A stretch of 64,000 nucleotides of DNA from positions 62,001 to 126,000 of the forward strand of contig NZ_VJYD01000005.1 in NCBI RefSeq assembly GCF_007341385.1, written 5' to 3'. Origin of the DNA: Flavobacterium daemonense. GTDB taxonomy: Bacteria; Bacteroidota; Bacteroidia; Flavobacteriales; Flavobacteriaceae. Both the position numbers and the translations under genes were made by a program. The notes under the pieces were generated by a model. It ran no database searches, was not told the origin of the DNA, and worked only from the letters and a program-made list of their open reading frames with translations. This document shows positions 9,635 through 17,870 of this stretch, in pieces; within the stretch, counting starts at the first letter, position 1, and each line of letters starts with the position of its first letter.

Positions 9635-9678
9635 GGATTTAAAAAATAGCCCATACTCATAACGATTATGGGCTATTT
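9635..9678 (-). terminator. Intrinsic terminator inside the glucan locus
   Basis: On the minus strand, 12-base arms (9667-9678 and 9644-9655) containing TAGCCCATA flank an 11-base loop and run directly into six Ts. This is a standard intrinsic terminator in transcription direction after susCD and about 75 bases before the GH30 start. It would lower enzyme expression relative to susCD unless read through. Confidence 0.75.
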
Positions 9679-9709
9679 ACAACCAAACTTAAACTTAACT
9701 TAATCTTTA

Positions 9710-9863
9710 TTATTTTCTGCGTAATTCCACGCCTTTCATTGTGATAGCACTAGGAGCAATTTCTCCATCGCATCTAATCACTAAATAAATTTTTCCTGTT
9801 TTAAATTTATAACATCACTGCACCAGCAACTAATAAATGAAGCATTTGCTTTGAAGCAATCAT
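9710..9863 (-). pseudogene. Relic of a gene after susD, possibly a glycan-binding protein
   Basis: The 416-base gap after susD holds two short coding-like pieces. The first (9863-9807) reads MIASKQMLHLLVAGAVML then stop, like the start of a signal peptide. The second, in another frame and overlapping its end (9814-9710), ends GKIYLVIRCDG...GVELRRK then stop, which resembles the last strands of a carbohydrate-binding beta-sandwich. Together they look like a gene that lost its middle. Surface glycan-binding proteins normally occupy this position after susD in such loci; that identity is inferred from position and a weak resemblance only. Confidence 0.35.
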
Positions 9864-9904
9864 AGTATTAAGATTGCATTTTTACTGCAGTTTTATAGGG
9901 CATA

Positions 9905-9928
9905 CCTAATGCTAAAGCTAGCATTAGG
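9905..9928. other. Perfect hairpin downstream of susD
   Basis: Ten-base arms CCTAATGCTA and TAGCATTAGG enclose a 4-base loop 57 bases after the susD stop. No T-run follows in the direction of transcription, so an mRNA-end stabiliser for the susCD message is more likely than a terminator. Confidence 0.5.
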
Positions 9929-9984
9929 CATACACTCTTTTAAATTTATATTAGGTTTTATTCCTTTTTATTGTTTAATCCTAA

Positions 9985-11490
9985 TTATTGATAGTTAGGA
10001 TTTTGTTTCAATTTAGTACCATTAAGTTCAGTGTATGGTATTGGGAAAATCTCATCTGTACCAGCGTTGAAACCTCTGTCAGATAATGCAGCAGCTGCAT
10101 CTCCCCATCTTACTAAATCGAAGAATCTGTGTCCTTCACCAGCCAACTCCATTCTTCTTTCGTTTTTGATAGCGTCTAAAGTTACAGGAACTGATGCCAA
10201 ACCAACTCTAGCTCTAACAGCGTCAAGCAATGCTTGCGCTCTTGGTCCAGAACCTAATGCTTCAGCTTCCATTAAGTACGTATCAGCAAGTCTGATGATG
10301 TAAGAATCTTGTTTGTAGTTTAACTCAGCAGCACCTCCACCTGTACGAACATCACCTGTTCTTGGAAGGAATTTGTTCAAGAAATAACCCGTATCTTGGT
10401 AACCACCGATATAATCTGCTTGACCAGCAGCTTTTAGTGCTTTTACGTCAAGAATTGTAGCAGCAAAACGTGGATCGTTTTTCATGAAATCATACAATTT
10501 TTGAGTAGGAACACTAAAACTCCATCCTGATGGAAGATCTGGCGCACCGTTTCCTTTTTTAGAATAACCTCTAGGTCCAACCATAACGTTTAATGAGTTT
10601 CCTTCATCTCTTCCAGAACCCCAGAAATCCCAGTTTGAGTTACCAGCACTAGAGTGCGAAACTTCAATTAATGACTCTGCGTTGAATTTGTTAGCAACTA
10701 CCCATAAATCATTGAAATTAGCAAGCAATTTATTTCCGTATTGATTTGTTTGTCCTGGAGTACCATTTACTTGAGCTAAAACTGCAGCAGCTTCAGGTTT
10801 CTTATTTTCAAATAAATATACTTTTCCTAGTAATGCTTGTGCAGCACCTTTATTAAATCTTCCACCCTCAGTAGCTACATCAACAGTATTTGGCAAAGCA
10901 GGGATTGCTTCAAGCAAATCTTTTTCGATTTGTGCGTAAACTGCCTCAGGAGTAGATTGCTCTGGATCATAAATTGTTGCAGTGTTTAAAGGCTTCAAGA
11001 TTAGAGGAATGTTTTTAAACAATCTCACTAAATTGAAATAGTATAGTGCACGAAGTGTTTTTGCTTCTGCAATAAATCTGCTTTTCTTATTATCATCCAT
11101 AGTTGCAGCTGGGATCTTTTCAATCAAAATGTTTGCTCTAGAAACACCTTGATAGTGATCACTCCAGAAACTTCCTGGAATTATGATTGATGTAAGTGAA
11201 TGCGTAGAGAAGTTTTGAATTCCAGTTCCATCTGTTGGACCTCCACCACCAGCATAGAAATCATCAGATCCAGCGTTCATCATTGCTACCATGTTCTCAA
11301 AACCACCCGTATTTTTTCTAATCGGATCGTACGTTCCAATCAAAGCAGCGTAACACTCTGATTCGTTAGAAAAGTAAGTACTTGTGTCAAATTTTCCTTG
11401 CGGGTCAATGGTTACGAAATCTTCAGAACAAGATCCTAAAGCTGCCATTGCCAAAGCAATATATATATATTTAAAATTTTTAGTTTTCAT
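9985..11490 (-). CDS. susD: SusD/RagB-family glycan-binding lipoprotein
   Basis: This 501-residue outer-membrane lipoprotein has signal IYIALAMAALGSC and then SEDFVTIDPQGKFD, the classic SusD opening. The TPR-rich body contains ALYYFNLVRLF near residue 150, and the C-terminal signature ERRMELAGEGHRFFDLVRWG is intact. SusD proteins sit as a lid on the SusC channel and capture oligosaccharides for import. It is 14 bases downstream of susC in the same message. The closing sequence PYTELNGTKLKQNPNYQ is the usual family end. Ligand specificity cannot be read from the sequence and is inferred from the neighbouring glucanases. Confidence 0.96.
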   Translation of the reverse strand: MKTKNFKYIYIALAMAALGSCSEDFVTIDPQGKFDTSTYFSNESECYAALIGTYDPIRKNTGGFENMVAMMNAGSDDFYAGGGGPTDGTGIQNFSTHSLTSIIIPGSFWSDHYQGVSRANILIEKIPAATMDDNKKSRFIAEAKTLRALYYFNLVRLFKNIPLILKPLNTATIYDPEQSTPEAVYAQIEKDLLEAIPALPNTVDVATEGGRFNKGAAQALLGKVYLFENKKPEAAAVLAQVNGTPGQTNQYGNKLLANFNDLWVVANKFNAESLIEVSHSSAGNSNWDFWGSGRDEGNSLNVMVGPRGYSKKGNGAPDLPSGWSFSVPTQKLYDFMKNDPRFAATILDVKALKAAGQADYIGGYQDTGYFLNKFLPRTGDVRTGGGAAELNYKQDSYIIRLADTYLMEAEALGSGPRAQALLDAVRARVGLASVPVTLDAIKNERRMELAGEGHRFFDLVRWGDAAAALSDRGFNAGTDEIFPIPYTELNGTKLKQNPNYQ

Positions 11491-11504
11491 AATTCTTTAA
11501 TTTT

Positions 11505-14500
11505 TTAAAATTGAATGTTTGCACCAAACAGTATAGATCTAGCTTGTGGATAAACTCCTTTATCTACACCATAAACCTGACCTCCAATTTCTGGGTCATA
11601 TCCAGTATATTTAGTGAACGTGATTAAGTTCTCTCCTGTTAAGTAAAAACGAACTTTATCAGCACCAATTTTAGATGATATAGCGCTTGGCATAGTGTAA
11701 CCAAACTGAACGATTTTTAAGCGTAAGTAATTTCCATTTTCTAAATAAAAATCAGACATGTTAGTGAAGTTTTTATTTGGATCATTATTACTCAATCTCG
11801 GATAATCATTTGAAGTTCCTTCTCCAGTCCAACGGTCTAAAGCTTTTGTTTGGTAATTTGCATTCAAGATATCAAGTCTTCTTAAACCTTGGAAAATTTT
11901 GCTTCCTGCAGATCCTTGAGTAAATGCCATGAAATCAAAGTTTTTGTAATCTAAATTTACAGTAAGACCGAAAGTGTATTTAGGCAAGTTAGTTCCTAAG
12001 AATTGTTTGTCATCATCAGAGATAGCTCCGTCACCATTTGTATCTACCCAACGGAAATCCCCAGGTTTAGCATTTGGTTGAATCATTCCTCCTGACGCAT
12101 TTTTGTAAGCAGCAACTTCAGCAGCATTTTGGAAAATTCCTGCTGTTTTGTAACCATAAAACTCGTTGAATGAATGTCCTACTTGTGTTCTTGTTACAGG
12201 TCCCATAGATTGGAAAGTAGCGTCTCCAACAATATAATTTGTAGATGAACCTACATAAGTGATTTCATTTTTCAAATAAGCAACGTTACCGTTAACTCCT
12301 AAGTTAAACTCACCAAGTCTTTTCTTGTAGCCAAGTTCAATCTCGAAACCACTGTTGTTCATATCTGCAATGTTAGCAGAAGGTGCGTCAACAACTCCTA
12401 CGTAACCAGGAATAACAACATTTCTTAAGATTCCTTTAGTTGTTTTTTTGTAGTAATCAGCTGCAAGCGTGAAATCATTGAAAAGTTTTGCATCAAGACC
12501 AACAGTTGTTTGTGCAGTTTCTTCCCAACCTAAATCTGGGTTTGGCAAAGTAGAGTTTCCATAACCAGTTGTAATGTTTCCAGTATTTCCTACTGCATAG
12601 TTATAACCTCCAACAACTAACGCTCTATATTTGAAATCATCGATGTTATCGTTACCAACAACTCCGTATCCTCCACGTAGTTTTAATGTATTAACTACAT
12701 TGTTTTCTTTCCAGAATCCTTCTTTTGAAATAACCCATCCTAAAGAGAATGAAGGGAAAACTCCGAATTTTTTGTTTTCACCAAAACGAGTTGATCCATC
12801 ACGACGAACGATTCCAGTGAAAAGGTATTTCTCCATATAATCGTAGTTTCCACGTAAGAATAATGAAGCTAATTTGTGCTCAGTCTTATCACTTGTTGTA
12901 GTTGATCTGTCTGTTTGAGGAATATCAAAGTTCCAAGAAGCATCTTTATAGCTTGAAATTGGTAATCCAAACATTGTAGTATTAACAACAGTACCAATAT
13001 TTTCAACATAAGCACCTTGTCCAGCTAATACATTTACACTATGATTTCCAAATTTATTAGAGTAAGTTAAAATGTTTTCAAGAGTCCAAGCAAATGATTT
13101 CTCATTGTTTTGATTGAAATTGTTTCTATCAGCTTTAACGTTAGGATTCAAGAAGAAAACTGGCGTGAAAGCTTGGCTACCCCAGTAAGCTAATTTACCA
13201 CCAAGTGTAGTTCTGAATTTTAAGTGTTTAGTGATGTTAGCCTCTAAATAAGCATTCCCTACAAAATCATCAGACCAGTTATAACCACCTAATCTAGTTT
13301 GAGTATATGCTAATGGGTTGCTCATCTCTTGTTGCACTAAAGAAGAAATACCGTAAGGGTTTCCGTTTGCATCTCTAATTACATTTGGATTTGTATAGAA
13401 ACCTGTGCTAGTTTTAGCAGGATCTGTTTCAACTAATGGAGTAAGAGGGTCTAAGTTGATTGCAGAACTTAAAGGTCCACCAAACTCACTGTTTGTGTTT
13501 CCAAGTGAAGAAGATTTTTGGTGTGTATAACCAAAAGTTTGACCGAAAGTAAAGTACTCAGAAATTTTGTGAGTAGAGTTTAAACGGAAATTTTTCTTTG
13601 TATAGTTAGAAATATCAGTTGTAACAATACCATCTTGATCTTGGATTCCAAAAGAAGCATAGAAAGTAGATTTTTCACCACCACCGCTGAAGCTTAATTC
13701 GTGTGTGTATCTGAAAGCTGATTTATTAAAGATTGCATCTTGCCAATCAGTACCTTTTCCTAAAGATGATGGGTTAGGATATTTAACTGCACCACCGTCT
13801 GCTACAGATTTTTCATTCATAATAGTTGCATACTGCGTAGCATCAAGCATATTTAATACTTTAGCTGGAGCAGATACTCCTGCAAATCCGTTATAGTTTA
13901 CAGAAATTTTACCAGATTTACCTTTTTTAGTAGTAACCAAGATAACCCCAGTTGCAGCACGAGTACCATAAATTGCAGCAGAAGCAGCATCTTTAAGTAC
14001 CTCGATAGATTCGATATCACTTTGATTGATGAAACCAATTGCACCAGCATCTACTGCAATACCATCAATTACCCATAGAGGATCATTTCCACCTTCTCTG
14101 AAAGTAGTTATACCTCTAATACGTACCTTCGAAGCTGAACCTGGCTGTCCAGAAGTAGATGCAACAGAAACACCCGCTACCCTACCTTGTAAAGACTGCT
14201 CAACACGTCCGTTTGGTACTTTTTCTAAATCTGCAGCTTTTACACTAGAAATTGCTCCAGTAACTACTGATTTCTTTTGAGTACCGTATCCAACAACCAC
14301 AACCTCATTTAATGTTTGTGATTCTGGTTTTAATTGAAATGTGATTTTTGTTCTTCCGTTTACAGCTTCGCTAACTGGGCTGTAACCAATAAAAGTAACT
14401 GTCAAAACACCGTTTGACGGAACTTGAATCTGGAATTTCCCATCAAAGTCTGATGCAGTAGACTTTTTTGTACCTTTTAATACAATTGTTGCACCAGGAA

Positions 14501-14615
14501 CTGGCATTCCACTCTCATCATTTATCATCCCGTTTACTGTGACATCCTGAGCCACAGCTATAACCGAGAATAACAGAGATGAAATACAAAAAATAAGTAA
14601 TTTTGTTAATTTCAT
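11505..14615 (-). CDS. susC: SusC/RagA-family TonB-dependent glycan importer
   Basis: This 1036-residue outer-membrane transporter has a signal peptide ending SVIAVAQDV and a carboxypeptidase-like repeat domain (VTVNGMINDESGMPVPGATI). The SusC-specific plug follows, with VVVGYGTQKKSVVTGAI, RIRGITTF and the NDPLWVIDGIAV block. A 22-strand barrel closes it, ending in an aromatic residue (GANIQF). It imports oligosaccharides using TonB energy together with SusD. It is the first gene of the glucan unit; the promoter region lies in the 345 bases shared with the divergent regulator. No second TonB box or anti-sigma interaction domain is visible, so control is probably through the neighbouring sensor. 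Confidence 0.96.
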   Translation of the reverse strand: MKLTKLLIFCISSLLFSVIAVAQDVTVNGMINDESGMPVPGATIVLKGTKKSTASDFDGKFQIQVPSNGVLTVTFIGYSPVSEAVNGRTKITFQLKPESQTLNEVVVVGYGTQKKSVVTGAISSVKAADLEKVPNGRVEQSLQGRVAGVSVASTSGQPGSASKVRIRGITTFREGGNDPLWVIDGIAVDAGAIGFINQSDIESIEVLKDAASAAIYGTRAATGVILVTTKKGKSGKISVNYNGFAGVSAPAKVLNMLDATQYATIMNEKSVADGGAVKYPNPSSLGKGTDWQDAIFNKSAFRYTHELSFSGGGEKSTFYASFGIQDQDGIVTTDISNYTKKNFRLNSTHKISEYFTFGQTFGYTHQKSSSLGNTNSEFGGPLSSAINLDPLTPLVETDPAKTSTGFYTNPNVIRDANGNPYGISSLVQQEMSNPLAYTQTRLGGYNWSDDFVGNAYLEANITKHLKFRTTLGGKLAYWGSQAFTPVFFLNPNVKADRNNFNQNNEKSFAWTLENILTYSNKFGNHSVNVLAGQGAYVENIGTVVNTTMFGLPISSYKDASWNFDIPQTDRSTTTSDKTEHKLASLFLRGNYDYMEKYLFTGIVRRDGSTRFGENKKFGVFPSFSLGWVISKEGFWKENNVVNTLKLRGGYGVVGNDNIDDFKYRALVVGGYNYAVGNTGNITTGYGNSTLPNPDLGWEETAQTTVGLDAKLFNDFTLAADYYKKTTKGILRNVVIPGYVGVVDAPSANIADMNNSGFEIELGYKKRLGEFNLGVNGNVAYLKNEITYVGSSTNYIVGDATFQSMGPVTRTQVGHSFNEFYGYKTAGIFQNAAEVAAYKNASGGMIQPNAKPGDFRWVDTNGDGAISDDDKQFLGTNLPKYTFGLTVNLDYKNFDFMAFTQGSAGSKIFQGLRRLDILNANYQTKALDRWTGEGTSNDYPRLSNNDPNKNFTNMSDFYLENGNYLRLKIVQFGYTMPSAISSKIGADKVRFYLTGENLITFTKYTGYDPEIGGQVYGVDKGVYPQARSILFGANIQF

Positions 14616-14654
14616 TTTTCTAAAAATTTTGGTTAATTAATTAGTAATTTGATG

Positions 14655-14683
14655 CAATAATAATGTTATTTTTTTACTATCAA
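14655..14683 (-). promoter_or_regulatory. Putative susC promoter
   Basis: On the minus strand a TTG (14683-14681) lies 18 bases from TATTATTG (14662-14655), one mismatch from the Bacteroidota -7 consensus TAnnTTTG. Transcription would start near 14648, leaving a leader of about 33 bases before the susC ATG. Confidence 0.5.
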
Positions 14684-14694
14684 CAAGTAAAATT

Positions 14695-14745
14695 CACTAC
14701 AAAAACACATCAAAACAAAATTTTCAACATTACAAAAACACATCA
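14695..14745 (-). promoter_or_regulatory. Direct repeats upstream of the susC promoter, candidate activator sites
   Basis: Two 18-base copies of TGATGTGTTTTTGTARTG (minus strand; 14695-14712 and 14728-14745) differ at one base and are 33 bases apart, about three helical turns. They start 12 bases upstream of the proposed -33 element, where an activator would bind. The obvious candidate protein is the divergent LuxR-type sensor; this link is inferred. Shorter CACTACA matches occur at 14826-14832 and 14909-14915 nearer the regulator gene. Nothing else recognisable is in the 14616-14960 gap. Confidence 0.5.
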
Positions 14746-14960
14746 TTTTTTTTTTAATACACTGTAAATATGTATTTTAAAAATAAAATTTAAGATGTTA
14801 TCGAAATGTTAATTATAAAAATAAACACTACAGTTGTATAAGATTGCTTATTTTTATGAAGAAAACAGCTTTCTACAACGAGATAGTAGTAGAAAACATA
14901 TTATAAAACACTACAAACAAGGCATTTAAGCATCAAAATTTAAAAATTCGAAAAATTTTT

Positions 14961-17831
14961 ATGAAATTGACAAAATCATATTTTATTATTACTTTTTTTA
15001 CATTATTCACAATCAATTTTTTTGGTCAAGTTAAAAACATAGGGCTTCCAGATGTAAGAAATTACAAACGAAATGAATATAAAGGAGGAACTCAAAACTG
15101 GAATATTGGACAGGACAAGAACGGAAACCTCTATTTTGCAAATAATAATGGACTTTTACAGTTTGATGGATCTTCTTGGAGAAAATATCCACTTCCAAAT
15201 TTAACTTCTGTACGATGTCTAAAAATCGCCGACGATGGGAAAATTTTTGTGGGTGGTTATAATGAGTTTGGTTATTTTAAACCAAACGAAAAAGGCAGAC
15301 TTCAATACATATCATTATCTAAACAAGTTGACAAAAACAAAATCAAAATAATTGACTTCATCTGGAAAATTCACACATTCGGAAATCAGGTGATTTTTCA
15401 ATCTTTTGCTAGAGCCTATATATTTAAGGATAACAAACTGACGATTTTAAAAGCTCCTAAAAGATTTCAGTTTTCATTCATGGTAAATAACAAACTCTAT
15501 TTTCAAGACATTGAAAAAGGGATATTAGAATATAAAAATGGAAAGCTATATTCACTGCCAAATACAACAAGTTTTAATAATACCGAGATTTGGGCGATGT
15601 ACAGCCTATCAAAAAACAAAATATTAGTTATTACATTAGAAAAAGGTCTATTTATTTATGAAAACAACACAGTTACACCCTGGAATACAGAAGCTAACAA
15701 TTTTGTCAAAAAGAACAACTCTTTAGGTGGTGTAACGATAAACAATAATTTTATCGTTTTGAATTCGGTTTTGGACGGAATTGCAATCTGCGATTATAAC
15801 GGAAAAATTATTCAGCATTTAAATCGAAAAAAAGGCCTACAGAACAATACAGTTTTAACTTCATTTATAGACAACAAAAACAACCTTTGGCTTGGGCTTG
15901 ACAACGGTATTGCGTTTGTAAACGAGGGTTCTCCTTTTACATACTTTGGATTTAGTTATGATATTAGTACAGTTTATGCATCTGTCGTACATCAAGGAAA
16001 TCTTTATGTAGCAACAAACCAAGGTGTTTTTTATCATGTGTGGAACACTAGTTTCAAAGAAGATACTTTTAAACTTGTTGAAGGGACAACGGCACAATCT
16101 TGGAATGTACAAATTATTGACAACGAGCTTATTTGCTCTAATAACCGTGGCGCATTGGTCATTTCAGGAGGAAGAGTAACCAATGTTATAGATACAAAAG
16201 GATATTTCGGATTTAAAAGTATTCCAAATCATCCCGGTTATTTCATTGGCTCTAATTATGATGGTTTTGCTATTTTCCAAAAAACAGCAAACGGATTAGT
16301 ACATAAAAATCAGGTTATTGGCTTTGATAAATCTTCAAACAGTTTTGAGCTTGATGATTCGTATTTATGGCTTAAAAAAGACGAATCTATTTATCAAATG
16401 AGATTGAGTGATGATTTGACACGTTTTTCTTCAATCAAAAAAATAAATCATCTCACACCACAGTATAAAAACATAGGAAGTATTCAAAAAATTGATAATC
16501 AGTTGTATTTCCAAACAAACAATCACTTTTTCAAATATTCTAAAGAGCAAGATTTGTTTTATGAAGACAAAAACATGTCGAAATTATTCAAAAATATTCC
16601 TGTAATTAACAGTTTAAGCGAGGATTCGCAATCTAACTTATGGTATGCTTTTGATGAGTCACTCGGTGTTTTAATGAAAAAGAACAATTACTACACTAAT
16701 ATTGTTGCGCCATTCTCAAATTTAACTGGTAATTTAGTCAGTAATTATCTTTCTGTCAATACTATTGATGCAAATAATATTTTTATCGGATTAACTGACG
16801 GTCTTGCACATTATGACCCAGAATTGCTCAATAATTTTGTTACCAAACCAAAAGCTTTCATTAGAAGTTTTTCGTTTCCTGGCGACACTATAATTTTAGG
16901 AAACAATCAGAATAAAATTGAAAATATCCGAATTCCTTATTCATCAAATCATGTGCGATTTACATTTTCTTCTCCAACCTATGAAAACCTAGAAAATGTT
17001 GAATTCTCGTATCAATTAGAGCCTTTTGATGACAAGTGGAGCAATTGGTCAACAATTTCCATAAAAGAATACACCAATCTTCGCGAGGGAGAGTACACAA
17101 TGAAAGTAAAAGTGAGAAACAGCTACGGTATTCAATCGGAGCCGTCGACGATATCTTTTACAGTTTCCCCGCCGTGGTACAGACACTTTTTAGCTTTAAT
17201 GATTTATTTTATTTTAATCATAATTGCTATTTACGTGATTTCTGACCGAATTAAAATGAAAATCAGAAAAAACAAATACTACGAAACAATTGAACAAAGA
17301 AGATTATATCTTGAAAAAGAATCAAAAATTAGACAAGATCAATATGATCTTGAAAAAGAAATCGAAAAACTGAAAAATGACAAACTTCAAATCAAGATTC
17401 TAGCAAAAGATAAAGAACTTGTCAACAACTCTTTACAGGTTGTAAAGAAAAATAAAATTTTAAACGGAATTATCCACAAATTAAAAGAAATTGACGTTGA
17501 AGCGCTCGATGAATCAACTAAATTTCAAGTCAGCAAACTCAATAAGAGCATTGTGAAAGAAGTAAATACAGATAAAAGCTGGAAAGACTTAGAGAAACAC
17601 ATTAAAAACGTTCATTTTGAATTCTTGAAAAGGCTCAAAGAAAAATATCCAACTATTTCACCGCGCGAGCTCGATTTATCAACTTATTTGCTGATGAATA
17701 TGTCAACCAAAGAAATTGCCGAAATCATGAACATTTCGACAGGAGGAGTTGAATTAGCCCGATATCGTCTTAGAAAAAAACTCGGACTGAATAAAAAAGA
17801 AAATCTTATTGGATTCTTAATGAGTATATAA
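14961..17831 (+). CDS. Membrane-spanning beta-propeller sensor with LuxR-type DNA-binding domain
   Basis: This 956-residue protein has a signal peptide (FFTLFTINFFGQ) and a long periplasmic part of Reg_prop-type propeller repeats, for example WNIGQDKNGNLYFANNNGLL, continuing to about residue 640. A Y_Y_Y domain follows (FSYQLEPFDDKWSNW and LREGEYTMKVKVRN). One membrane segment lies near residues 744-764. A charged coiled coil precedes a C-terminal helix-turn-helix (TKEIAEIMNISTGGVELARY) of LuxR/GerE type. There is no histidine kinase or receiver domain, so it is not a classical hybrid two-component system; it seems to couple glycan sensing to DNA binding in one chain. It is divergent from susC and is the probable activator of the glucan locus. 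Confidence 0.9.
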   Translation: MKLTKSYFIITFFTLFTINFFGQVKNIGLPDVRNYKRNEYKGGTQNWNIGQDKNGNLYFANNNGLLQFDGSSWRKYPLPNLTSVRCLKIADDGKIFVGGYNEFGYFKPNEKGRLQYISLSKQVDKNKIKIIDFIWKIHTFGNQVIFQSFARAYIFKDNKLTILKAPKRFQFSFMVNNKLYFQDIEKGILEYKNGKLYSLPNTTSFNNTEIWAMYSLSKNKILVITLEKGLFIYENNTVTPWNTEANNFVKKNNSLGGVTINNNFIVLNSVLDGIAICDYNGKIIQHLNRKKGLQNNTVLTSFIDNKNNLWLGLDNGIAFVNEGSPFTYFGFSYDISTVYASVVHQGNLYVATNQGVFYHVWNTSFKEDTFKLVEGTTAQSWNVQIIDNELICSNNRGALVISGGRVTNVIDTKGYFGFKSIPNHPGYFIGSNYDGFAIFQKTANGLVHKNQVIGFDKSSNSFELDDSYLWLKKDESIYQMRLSDDLTRFSSIKKINHLTPQYKNIGSIQKIDNQLYFQTNNHFFKYSKEQDLFYEDKNMSKLFKNIPVINSLSEDSQSNLWYAFDESLGVLMKKNNYYTNIVAPFSNLTGNLVSNYLSVNTIDANNIFIGLTDGLAHYDPELLNNFVTKPKAFIRSFSFPGDTIILGNNQNKIENIRIPYSSNHVRFTFSSPTYENLENVEFSYQLEPFDDKWSNWSTISIKEYTNLREGEYTMKVKVRNSYGIQSEPSTISFTVSPPWYRHFLALMIYFILIIIAIYVISDRIKMKIRKNKYYETIEQRRLYLEKESKIRQDQYDLEKEIEKLKNDKLQIKILAKDKELVNNSLQVVKKNKILNGIIHKLKEIDVEALDESTKFQVSKLNKSIVKEVNTDKSWKDLEKHIKNVHFEFLKRLKEKYPTISPRELDLSTYLLMNMSTKEIAEIMNISTGGVELARYRLRKKLGLNKKENLIGFLMSI

Positions 17832-17870
17832 AAAAGAGAGCCATTCGTTAACGTGAATGGCTCTCTTTTT
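17831..17870. terminator. Shared terminator between sensor gene and murF
   Basis: Sixteen-base perfect arms (17831-17846, 17855-17870) flank an 8-base loop, with A-run and T-run on opposite sides, so it can end transcription from both convergent genes. It overlaps the stop codons of each. Confidence 0.9.
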
